Shown piece by piece: positions 1-12,300 of a stretch of 64,000 nt of DNA. Where the stretch lies: the NCBI GenBank assembly GCA_036345935.2, contig JADWOT020000004.1, positions 15,086,396 through 15,150,395 on the forward strand. The letters run 5' to 3'. A program made the translations under genes and the position numbers. Source of the DNA: Taenia hydatigena (Eukaryota; Platyhelminthes; Cestoda; Cyclophyllidea; Taeniidae). Within the stretch, counting starts at the first letter, position 1, and each line of letters opens with the position of its first letter. The notes under the pieces are model-generated. The model was given only the letters and a program-made list of their open reading frames with translations. It made no database searches and had not been told where the DNA came from.

Positions 1-160
1 GTTAGCTTCAACTTGCGAAAAAGTTTTAAATGTCTTGACATTTCAGACACATCGGCAAGGAGCTTAAGTACATTACGCGACTACATTCTACATAAAAAGC
101 AGTTGGCAATATTTTCGCCAAAATCGGCCTTCTTCAGATAAAGGGACGTTTTCTACTCAC

Positions 161-384
161 CAGAGAGTTTTGAGTACAGACCAGCAGGTTAGTGCCATGC
201 GTTGAACCCACTGCAAGAAATCCACGTAGACGGAGAACTTCCCAGTCGTCGAATCGAGACGCCGCTTGGCAGCCGGTTGTTCGGTGCTTAGCAAACTCTT
301 CGATTCAGGCTTGCGGAAGTTGTCCACCAGGTAGCCGAAGAAGTCGTAGAAGCTGGTCACGTAGGAGCCCTCCATTGCACAACA
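161..384 (-). CDS. SNX14: SNX14-like exon, C-terminal nexin domain (last in window)
   Basis: The minus-strand exon follows acceptor ctgtgcatgcag and ends at donor gtgagtag. It starts in phase 0, matching the end of the 1745-1948 exon. The translation contains AMEGSYVTSFYDFFGYL and FSVYVDFLQWVQRMAL. These resemble the start of the nexin C-terminal domain of SNX14 (the VEGVYDYL region and the helices after it). It ends in phase 2, so at least one more coding exon must lie to the left of the window. Confidence 0.75.
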
Positions 385-3300
385 CTGCATGCACAGAAAA
401 GCCAGCACTTTGTAGGAGAAAAAAGCACTCCATTTCCAAGCAAGATTTGCCATCCAACGTGGTTGATAAAGGACAAGGACAAAATGTGTCTGCAAGGAGA
501 CGGTCCCTCAAACTCTAACTGAAAACCTCATTTGTTGATGCTCTAAATTGTCTGCGCATAGGTAACTTCGCGATGGAATTCACATTCAAAAATCTGCGAC
601 ACCTCGTTTTGTTTCAGCAAGGGTTACAGAAGACGATCACAAAATAAGTAACCGCAAAACCGAAATCTTAATCAGCAGTAAGATCAGGCAAGAAGAGCAG
701 CAGATACTTCCTTTTGGCAGTCGTTACCTAGCATGGCCTCATAGAAAGTCGGTAATGAAATACAGCACTCTAAAGAATGCGCAATAAAAGCGTTTGACTG
801 ATTTCTCGGGAGACTTTACATGGCAATTTGGCTGTAGGTGCAACGAAGATGATTTATTTAAGAGTGCTCTCCTCTCAATTGCTACACGTCACAATTCAAA
901 TGAGGCTGCCAATGTGTCAGCCTGTTAAACCACAATCCAGACACTGCCAATGTAGTTACACAGAGCAGTAACAGCGGTTCAGACACCGGTTTTTCCGTTC
1001 CTGCCAATGCGCAATTGCCAACTCTTTACTCCAAAGAGTTTCTGCAAATTCTTTTGTATCAAAAAAGCATTTCATTATAATGTCCTCAATACTCCTATCA
1101 CTTGGGATTGCGCTTGAAAATTTTAGTTGATAAGCTTCTGCGGCATCTACTTATTCATTTCATATCATATGCAATGCTCCACGGGGCAGTTGCAGAGGTC
1201 TGCGGCCCGACGCTTGAGGTGGTTGCCAAGCATTGAATTGAGGGAGTTGCTCAGAGGATATTTTAAATGCACCAAACCCCTTCAATAACGGCTTTTTTTA
1301 CGAACGTCTAGCACACCGTACGTTGGTACACTCCAGTGAACAGAGACATGACTTCACGTCGCTTAATTGCAGCAGCTATAGAGGTGAATTCCAAGTAGCT
1401 CCCAAATTAATTACCGTGTAGCATCACGCAACCATTCGCCTATTGTGCGTTACAACAAGCCAAACAGTCGCGGGAGCTACAAACGTCAGTTGAGACCTTT
1501 TTATTGTCACAAATGAATAGGGTTTTATTTACCAGCTTCCGTATGGTTAAAACTACCAGAATTTTGCGGGGTGTGAATGGCTTGACAGCGACCCGAAAAA
1601 TCACAAAGCCTTGTCTTGAGGTACCAATTCGCCCGATCAGCTTCTATCGTCTTGTCACCAGAATCCTAAGATCAGTTAACCCAAAATCAGTTTTACAAAG
1701 ACTCAACGATAGAACTAGCAACGAATACGATCCGCAAAGTCTACCTCAGATCCATGAGCGCGTTTTTGAAGTACAGGAATGCCCGCGTTGTTCCAGTAAA
1801 TCGCAGAGCGCAGTCGATGTTCCAGTATGGAGTGAGATGACTGCGCTTCCATGCGGTCGCGAATGTCTATCGATGATGCTTTCTGGGTCGGCGGGACAAA
1901 GCATGAGGAGCGGAAAGCCGTCAGGAATTTGTCCGTAAACTGACCTTTCTGAAGGAGGGAAACATTCAATTTAGTATTATCACCACAGATAATTCTTTAA
2001 CGACTCCAAAATAGGTTTGTTAACCAAGCATATTACAAGTTTGGTGTAGAATTTCGCACTGCTAATTCCTGGTGCACACACTTGAGTACACCAGTCTTTT
2101 ATCATAACAGCGTTGCTAATTGTATACTTCTACATCTCCTTTGTCTTGACGGAAAACTCGGACGGTATATTAGCCTTCAAGTAACTAAAAGGAACCCTAT
2201 TGCATCAACATCCTCGGAGGTAGAGACACCAATTTCCACCGGTAGGAATGCTGGCAAGGAATAATGGTAGCTAAACGAAAAGATCATGGGCAGACTGCAG
2301 ACCTTGAAATTTTCTTACATAATTCTGGTATTCTAACCAACTTGTATCCTCCTAACAGGATTATAGGCATCCATGTCTTTGCACATTTTCGTGGTGTCAC
2401 CCCTAAGAGATGTCCCAGATGCTGCGAAATTTGTGGCATTTACAAATCACCCCGATGCTCAACATCCGTTACGTTCCTTTGAGCTAAAAATCCCATAGGA
2501 GCTTATGCATGAAATAGAAAGCAAAAAAGATCTTCAAATGAGAAAACTGTACTGAACAAAGACACTACCTTCGACCGAATCAGAGTTCGATAATGAAGCG
2601 TTGGACTAATAGCGGTGGCACTAGGCCATTAGTGAATATAAACAAAACCGGAAGATCTACCACCTTCCCGTGACGCAAAAACCCGAGAAAGGATATAATT
2701 GGATTAAAGTTTTGAATCCCCTTTCCTTTATCATCTAGTCAAATCAAACAGATTTTAAATTTAGTTAGTACCAAGTAAGCTCGTTGGAAAAAAATATCCC
2801 GACCCTTGGCTGCAACTGTCGAATAGAATGGCCTGAAGAGGAACGTAATCTGGAAAAATTTGTCCATTTCATGAAGTTCGTAGACATTTGAGCCGTGGAC
2901 TTTCACCTTACATTTCGATTAAACGAAGCATAGTCAGAGAATCGAAATAATTGGAAGTCTCAGAGACAGAAAAAATAGTGGAAGGACGCTGGAGTGCCTC
3001 GACTACAACAGTACGACTTTCACCACGGATGCATCCATCAATTACTGTATAGAGGACGCAGTTTTCCATTTCATCAAAGTAGATAGTACATACCAGTTTT
3101 TTTTAAAGTCAGGAAGCCTTCCACTTTGTATATCACGGTTTAAATGAACGCAAGGATAATAACAGCATCTGTAAGACGTAGTCCACACAGCACGTGCTAG
3201 TTCCAACACAATACGATCGGCATTACGGGGTAATCTGCCCTTAAGCCCTTCGGCAACAATATTTACTAAAATCTTCAAAGTAATCAGCAAGTCTCCTCAA

Positions 3301-6300
3301 TACACTACCCAGTCATTACAACAGCATTGGCATTAACATGAAATGCCAGGACGCTGAATAAACTGAGCCGATTGGAATTGCAAAGTAAGTTTCACACACC
3401 TTTGGAGATAGGAAGCGTCAGTCTTAGTCACTTATGTCTGTGCCTAAAGGCATGCTGGTTAAAAGAGAATGCGTAATATAGAATGACTCCTGTTTGATGT
3501 TGAGACTTCAGCTGGAAACTAAACATCAAAACCCAGATGTTAACTTTTATTATAGCGTAAAATGCACCATCAAAATGACCGATTCAATTGGAGAGAGCAG
3601 ATGAACTTTTAGTCAGACTAAGAACACCTTACTTCCATTTTATTCTTTCAAAGCTAGCTAGTCAAGGATACATGAATCAGTCGTTATAAACTGATAGAGA
3701 AGAGGCGGGATGGATAGTGTTGTCGGAATTATGCAAGGAATGTGGAGCGTCACATATGCACAGGGCTGGTAGCGAGTGGATTGATATCATTTCCCATAAC
3801 CCAACAATGTATTCATATTCCTCCTTCTTCTTGGCAACGCCAAATAAGGCAATCACAGTAGGCTCAAGGGTGTTACCAGCGGAAGAACGGCGCAGAAATG
3901 AGGTCAAGGGAGGGGTTGGAGGAAAGGAGGAGAGGATCGACTGAGCGATAAATCACGAGGTAAGGAGTGCTTTTTTCTCCACGTCGCCCAGAGCTCCAAT
4001 TAGCTGTTAAAGCTACGGTACACTACCACACAACATGGCGATTGTTCAAGTGAAAAATTAGGCGCTGAATAGTGACACACCAGTCCATCATTTGGTAGCC
4101 TCTATAATGGATAATTGCAGCCTTAAAAGCCAAGGCGTGGGCATTTTTAAGTACCGTGAGTTGACTTCTATGTTACTCCAGTACGAATTGAAAGATATGA
4201 AAGGGATCTGCACTAGGCCTATGTAGTTACAGGCGGTAAAGCGCCCATTAAAGAGCCATTTTTAACAAGAGACTGGAATTTGGCTTTGTGAGTGTCTTTG
4301 GCGTCTCAATTCTACTGAAGTAAACAATCAAGGAGGTATGTTTCAACGACCTTGCCTCTTAATTGGGACACAATGTTTTGCCTATTTCTTTTGAATTTAA
4401 AGGACCATTTGAGATGACAACAGTTCTTTAAATTGAGGTGGACTGCATAAGCCCGGTTATTCTCAGTTATTACGGTCCGGATAGAGGCGATGGCTTCGAT
4501 AACTGATTTAAAAGTGGCGTCGTGTACACATAAATAGGCGATTATTGCAGTGATTAAATAAAATAACGCGTTTATGGAATACAATTTATTGTACACTTTA
4601 TCGTTATGACAATCTTGACTTCAGAACCTACGGTGCCACTAGTGAGTGTTTATTCAGATCATTAAAATTCCAATCTGTCTTTTAATTCGACATAATTTAG
4701 CATAGGAAATTGTCAAAATGAAATCATGAAAAAAACCATGAAAAATGAATGGACTAGGAGGTTCACGTAGATTGCCTGTATTAGAAATACTACTTTGTAA
4801 TTGAACCGGTTAGTAGCACCGTGACGGCAATGCCAGGAATTGATTAGGAAGAGTCGCAGTTACATATACTTCAGAATTAATGGCAAAATAACGAGACGCA
4901 CGGGAAACAGCCAATAATCACATTGGATTAGGCATATTCTTGTGGATTTTGTGCCAAGTAAACCTTGGAGTGCCAATCATGCCTAATTTATGGGTTATTT
5001 GGATATCCAAAGTGTAGGTTATTACTCCAACTATGAAAGTCACAGCATTTACATGTACGGGTAAAAGTAAGCTTGAGAGATTTTCACGACTGCGTAATTG
5101 GAATTGGCACTTCCAAAAAAAGTCGAAGGGTTACGAGATTAACACTTAAAGGCTCTAAGTGTAACAACCTTATCTTTAGCACAAGAAGTAACCGACTGTT
5201 CGCTTGACGTATGAAGTGGATGAATAATCCATCAAAATCGGCATCTACTCGTCAACAGGACCAAAGTCGAACCCGACGAGATAACCCAGTGGCCACCTCT
5301 TCCAAGTGGAAGCATGGGCCGCACTACCCAGAGCATCCTATTGACTACAGGTAATAATACCACAGTGAGACGCGTACAAGAGAAATGGAAAAAAAACGGG
5401 GGAAGACAAACCTCTTTGGCAAGAAGGATGGGCATGGATTTGACGAATTTGCCTAGACGAATGTCCGACAGATTGCTGCTTGTAAATTCCGCATTGGGTG
5501 AGGTGAGGAAGGTGTACATGAGCTCACTTGTCCGCAGGAAGGGTTGGTTGAGCAAGTACTAAAACAATTACAAAGTACTCTAATTCTGGCTCAACGGTGG
5601 AGAGACTAAAATGTTTGATCCTGAGAGTTAATTCTTTAGCGTACCGTTTCATGGCACTAGTTCCAGCCTGTGACACAACAGGCCCCATTCAGCACGACTG
5701 GATTTGGATAATGAAATGCGACTAATTATAAACTAAGCAGAAGAGAAATTTCACAATGGATCGCCATTTATTTCTACTGGAGAGGTACATGATCACCCTT
5801 GCAACCAAGAATTTCAGTTTGTGACTGCAGTTAAATGGAATACGGAAACGACCAAGATGCATTACTGAGAACCAAGAGAAGCTGTAGTGGGTGAAAATAA
5901 ATTTCCGACAGGGAGCAAAAATAAAGGTGAGAAGAGATTACTTTTCATAAACGCCAACGGAGTGGAAGTGGAGTGGCTTAATCGGTTCTACTGCGTTAAA
6001 AAGCAAAACAGCATGGACCGATAGTCCCCAGCGTGGCACAAGAAAAGATCGAGACCTGAAAATGGGCCGTTTAAAAATGACTTGGCATCTGGCTGTCAGG
6101 GGAGTAAGTGCATTATTATTGCTTTCATCAACGTGGACCTACTTCTTTTGGTAAACTAACATGTTGAAGAAACTGGGTATGCAGGTGATTTACAATGGTA
6201 TATACAGTTCGCTGGAAACGTAGATAATTGGGTTGTCCTAAAGAATCGTATTCACATTAATAAAAGCCAGCGTGAAATCGGACACCCATCGACCACTGAG

Positions 6301-9300
6301 CCTCAAAACAATGTTATCACTGCAATAGGCTACCCAAGGGTGCCCCTGAATGGATAAAACAGCTGCAATTTTCGCCTCTTCACTTTGTGAATTAGAGTGA
6401 GTAAAGGGTTAGAGAGAAAAATTGAGACACTGCTTACCCTGAGAAATCGCTCAAAGTATGACTTCATACTCTCCAGAAAGTGGTGGGACTGAGCTCCATA
6501 CCGTCGAGCGTGTAATCGATGCGAAATCAGCGAACCGTGAAACTCTACCAGCCTCTGTTCCAACACATAGAACTCTGCATACTTCCTGCAGAAACAAAGA
6601 AATCACGTGCAAACATCACCCCATTGTTGCAAGGTAACCAAAATAAGTTCACGCAATCGCTTAATGCATAAATGAAGCAACTGGGAAATAAGCATTGTTG
6701 CAGTCTGTAATTATTTTGCATTCAGAGGCAAGGCTGGTGCAAATTTCAACGTATGAGAGGTCTTGTGTCCAAAAGTTAAGGGAAAGCCTAGCTCAAACCA
6801 TTTCCGTTTCCACACCGCGTTGATTCTCCATCTTCCGCCAAAACTTCGCAGGAGTTGTATTGGGTGAATTTGCTTCAAGCATAGCTCCCGGTCGATCTTC
6901 AGCTGACAAATAACTTCTGATGGCCAATCACATCTGCTGCGGTGCCACACCCACACACACAACAATGAACATGGTTTTGTGGAGAGGACGAAGCATTGCA
7001 TAGATTAGTGGAGCAGTGGATTGTTTAAAGGTAAACAAAGATGTGTTTGTTCTCTCAAGAAATGTTAGAACAAGCTATAAATGCCACTTTTCATGGAAAA
7101 TTAACCAATCCGCACCTCACTCCCGTTTGCGTGGCACTCATGTGTTTAGCTCTCACTACGACTTCTCCACCTAGCATGGGCCCAAACCAATTGTTTTACC
7201 ACTCACCACTAATTAAGAACAGTGAAGCTTGGTCTTTTCTGGATTGATGCGACATCATCTTGGAGCGATTCGCCTCCAAGATCGAGTGACTTAAACCACC
7301 TCATTCTAGTGTACGACATCTCCAAATTTGACGAGGAGCTTTTACAGCTTTGCAGTCGAGTAAAACTCGGCTCATAACACCAACAGTCTCGTAGTCCATT
7401 CACCAGGTTCAAACGACATTTAAGGCTCGAGGGTAACTTGTTCAGCACAGGAGAGAAATAGTTGGGACCCTAGCAGAGACTGTCGTATGGAGAGGCTGAT
7501 GCCCATCCATGCTTCATAATGCACACAGATAAACAATCGTATGCACTCTACAACGCCTACAAGTTGATTGCTACAAGCCATTGAGGGTGGATTTAAGAAA
7601 TTCTAGCCCGTTTTATAGACTGGTGGAGTTGGAAACGGGTTCCACGGAAGAGTCCCTTGCTTGCATTTATTTATCGCCATGATAAAAAAGGCTGCCACGG
7701 TAAATGATACCACGTGACAGCTCTACCTACAGTTGGATATACCATCTACCTTTGTGCATCTAAGGCGTATGTTTTTGAAGCATTATCGAATGTATCATGA
7801 AGAGCATATAACACTAAAGACTGAAATAAAAAAATCACCACTAAACTGTCAGCCACGTAAAGTTATGATACATTGCGGGATCTAAGCGCTTAATAAGCTG
7901 GAAAACAGTAGGATTATCCAGACTGGTCCTCTCTTTCAATCTATGCAGCCAGGAATGTTTCTACAAACACGTGGAGTTGAAGTATTCTCTCTATAGTCTG
8001 GCTCTCATGAGCTCCAGCAGTCGCATTCAAGCCGTAATTCATGGGAAAATGAAAAGCAAAGACACACATATACCTGAGGCTTAGTTTGCACTTTTAACTG
8101 AGACCGCTTCAAAGCCAATGAGAGTGTGAAGTACCTAGGCTACTCACAGAAACGAACCCAATACACTAAGTCAAAGACAAGTCTAGCAGTCAAACAATCT
8201 CCACAAATTCATGGCATCCAGTACTTACCTACGAACTCTGCTAGAGACCGTCTTGCCGTTGATCTCACGCTCCGCAATCACCGTGTAGTAGCCTTGGCTG
8301 GGGGCCGCGAAGGAAAAGAGTGAAAAATCGGGCTGTTCCGGGTTCATCATCATCAACATCAAGGGAGTTGCTGCAGCTGATGGGGCTGCAGGAATTTTAA
8401 AGCCACCCCTACCACGCGCCGAAGAGGAGGAGGAGGAGCGACCAGAGGAGGTATAGAAGGGGATGGAGACACGCCACTTTGAGAAGTCCAAATCTTCCTC
8501 CGTCACCTTTGCCGTTTCAATGGGGGACGGGGGTGTCGGGCGACGACGGGACCGAAGGCGACCAGACCTTCTTGACGTGGTGGTGGACATGTCGTCCTTT
8601 GCCATAGACTTGGAGCGCGAGGTGACATCGAGATGGCTCAACTCGTTGATATCGCTGAATGAGTTGCTTTGCTTTGGTGACTTGTAGAACCGGCAGTTGA
8701 GGTTGGAATCGAGAAAGTCTTTGGCAAAAATGAAACCAATAAAATGCTCTGCTGGTAGCACACTCTTTGATGGGAAGTTTTGTGCACTTAAGACACAGAA
8801 TACCATTGTAAAGGTAGCCCATCGTCGCCATTCCAAACATTTGATGCGATTAATAATATTAAGCTTTCAAATAATTGTCCTTTTAAGGGCGACTTTTGTG
8901 AAATCAGAGATATTTATGAATGCAAGCTCAATTAGAAAACCAGTATCACGCAATACCAAGGAACAATTTTTAAAGTAAAACGCGAATCCAAGTTCTACGC
9001 TGAGGGAGGAAGGAGGGGAGACAGTTTGAAGGATTCAATTTCAAGATGATTTAACCTTCAAAATGGGCCATTAATACTCGGCTTAGTGGGAAGATTCGAC
9101 AAATACTACCGCAATAAGAGCTGGGTGGATAAATTCCACCTTTGAGTAACAGAGTAGAAATAGGTAATCTCGAACTTGATCATTCAAAAGACCTGCTTCG
9201 ATGAACATTTAGTTAAGAACGCAGAGCCTTACCCTCGATCTATACGTAGTAGTTCAACAAGATGCCTAGTTGAGCCTACACAAGAAGACCAAAAATACTT

Positions 9301-12300
9301 GTGCAGTGTACGGTACACCGCGCCACAATGCCTTCAGTAAAGCAGCCTGTGGGAGTTGTGAGGCACATGCGATTGTTTATTTGTGTGCATTATGAAGCAT
9401 GGATGGGCATCAGCCTCTCCATACGACAGTCTCTGCTAGGGTCCCAACTATTTCTCTCCTGTGCTGAACAAGTTACCCTCGAGCCTTAAATGTCGTTTGA
9501 ACCTGGTGAATGGACTACGAGACTGTTGGTGTTATGAGCCGAGTTTTACTCGACTGCAAAGCTGTAAAAGCTCCTCGTCAAATTTGGAGATGTCGTACAC
9601 TAGAATGAGGTGGTTTAAGTCACTCGATCTTGGAGGCGAATCGCTCCAAGATGATGTCGCATCAATCCAGAAAAGACCAAGCTTCACTGTTCTTAATTGG
9701 TGGGAGTCGCGTGTGCTATTAACAGGCCAAGTTGAGGTGGGAAGCAGGAACAACTATCGGTAATATTTAATGCAAATGGTAAAACAATTGGTTTGGACCT
9801 ATACTGGGTGGAGAAGTCGTAGTGAGAGCTAAACACATGAGTGCCATGTGGAATATAAAACGAGAGTGAGGTGCAGGGATCCTCACTTTGTTCTTCGCTA
9901 CCTTCACATCGCGAAAGACGCCGTTTGTCGGTGGTTGGCGAGCTGATTGATTTGTTATGAGACGTGACATTTGTAGCTTGTTATAACATTTGCTGGGAGA
10001 GCTAAACATCATAGTTGGTTTTTAAAAAATTCACTGCTCCGCCAAATAACCCATGTCTCTTGGCCATGCATTACTTCATTCCCTCTCCACAGAACCATGT
10101 TTTGTTGTGCGTGGATGTGTAGCACCGCAGCAGACGTAAATGATCATCAGGATGAAGATTAACCGACAGCTATGACCAAAGCCCATCTTCTCGATACAAC
10201 TTAAAGGTGTGAAGGCAGGCGACCCTATTTGATTCACACCTTTATCTTCGTTCCCCCTGCCCTTGGATGACACCTTCCATGTAATTATTATCGCCCCTCC
10301 TTGTCAATAGTAGGGGCAAAAACACTAAGCAATCACACACTCAAATGCAAAGTAGCGGAAGGACAAAACCTCTCATGAAGTGGGATTTGCCCTAGCAAAG
10401 ATGCCAACCTCGACGATCCTTTCCGCAATTATTTCATTTTTTATAAACGACTATACGAACTCTTTCGGTTTCCAAAACAAGCAAATAACAAAATAGGGCA
10501 GGAATCGGTAAACGACATAGCGCGGTTGTGTCAGTTCATCAATACGTTTGCACTATCCAGTGATTTGATTTTCAAGAAGGCATCTCGTTCAATCGTAGTA
10601 AGGTAACGAGACCCGCACGGGTGAAGCAGTTCCTGCGTAAACGATACGTAAATAACGTAATCATACTTACCCAAAGTGTTCTCTATGTCAAAATTCGCTG
10701 TGACATCCCCCGGGAAGAATTGGTAGCTGAAAAAGGTGTAAGCAATTAATAAAAACGGGATAGATGGTGTGCTTATAAATGCGACTGATTACACATCCCC
10801 CGTACCTATAATGGGCACCGGCTGTCTCGTTCCCCCCCAGAAACGAAAAGAAAACCCAAATAAAGCCACTTTTGTTTCAGACCCACAGACCCACGTAACC
10901 AATAGAACGGCATGGTTTGCATGGTATTGGATCATTTAAAATTCGGGTGAATGCATACACATATTTTTGCGCATATCAGTCGCGTTGAATAGTCGCGGAA
11001 CTGATGTCCATGACGCGAATGCTTTAGCACTGAATCATTAAGCCGTACAAACGATGGCAAGCTAGCTTAAGCATTTAAGTGATTGCATCAAAAAATGGAT
11101 AAGTAGTGCAAACTAATGAGCAATTCACAGATGGACGTAAAATAACAGAAATAGAAAAGTGTTGAAAAGGACATTCAACAAAATTTGCAAAATCGATGTA
11201 ACTTGAGTGAACCAAATTTGTCTACAGCTTGTGAGCACCTTATGGCTGATCAAATACGCCAAAGGAGGAAAAGCCATGGCTTCGAGTCCAATGAATAGGA
11301 TGGCAATTGTGATTACAAATTTACCCAGGACTGAGATTTGCCGACGGCGCACCCACTCTGCCAAGGTATTCAGGGCTCTCCATGTACGCAGGGAGGTAGA
11401 GCGTTTCCATCGTCTTGCACATCGTTTTGTAGGCGCTAATGTAAATATTTAAGAAAAAACGAGGATTCCATTACCCTTAACCCAATTAAACATAAAACGT
11501 AGTGTCTCAGACGTTAAAAAATAAAAGTTCGTAGCAAGAGAAATTTCTCGCTCCAAGATTTTAAGTTTTTTCCTCACATCCCAAAAGAGAAGCATTAGAG
11601 TTGTTCCAACATCAATAACTTATTTCAAAAGAGAGACTAAAAACGAGAGAATTAATGGAAGAGATTTGCATGACGCTGTAGAATGAATTAAACGCTCCTT
11701 TTACAGCCTCCAAGCCTAATGCTTATAGGGCTTCACAAGTTCTTTTCATCCGTTTCTCATTGCGCATTTGTACGTATTTACCAATCGTAAGCACAACCAA
11801 CAAGCACGAAAGCTTAGTTTTTATGTGTTAGCTTTACAAATGTTTTCACGAACAAAAAATAAAAGTGAATAATGGAGTTCCTCCAAAACTGTGATTAAAT
11901 GATTCAGGTTATCACCATTCGATTGCACAGTCAATGGCAGAGCGAAGGTGGGTAAAGGTGTGACCTACTGAGGTATCTCAGCTACCTTTTCCAACTTTGG
12001 CACATAGTACTCGCTCGCACCACGTGCGTATTATTTCATTTCGTGAGACGGAATTGCAGTTGGTTTGATGTGTGCAGATGTGTGTTTTTTTCGTCTGTTG
12101 CAAAAGTATTTAACCCGCTTTATATAGCGATGACTCCAAACCCACATTTTGCTCATGTATTCTGAGTAGTTCAAGTTTTTTTTAAGCAAAAGAACAATCC
12201 CTTTGCCCTCTACCTTAGGTGAACTGCACCGGTAGTAATTAGCGGCTTTGATGTCACTGAGATTAGCCGATTGTCCTGAGGAGATGGTATCAAAGTGCCA

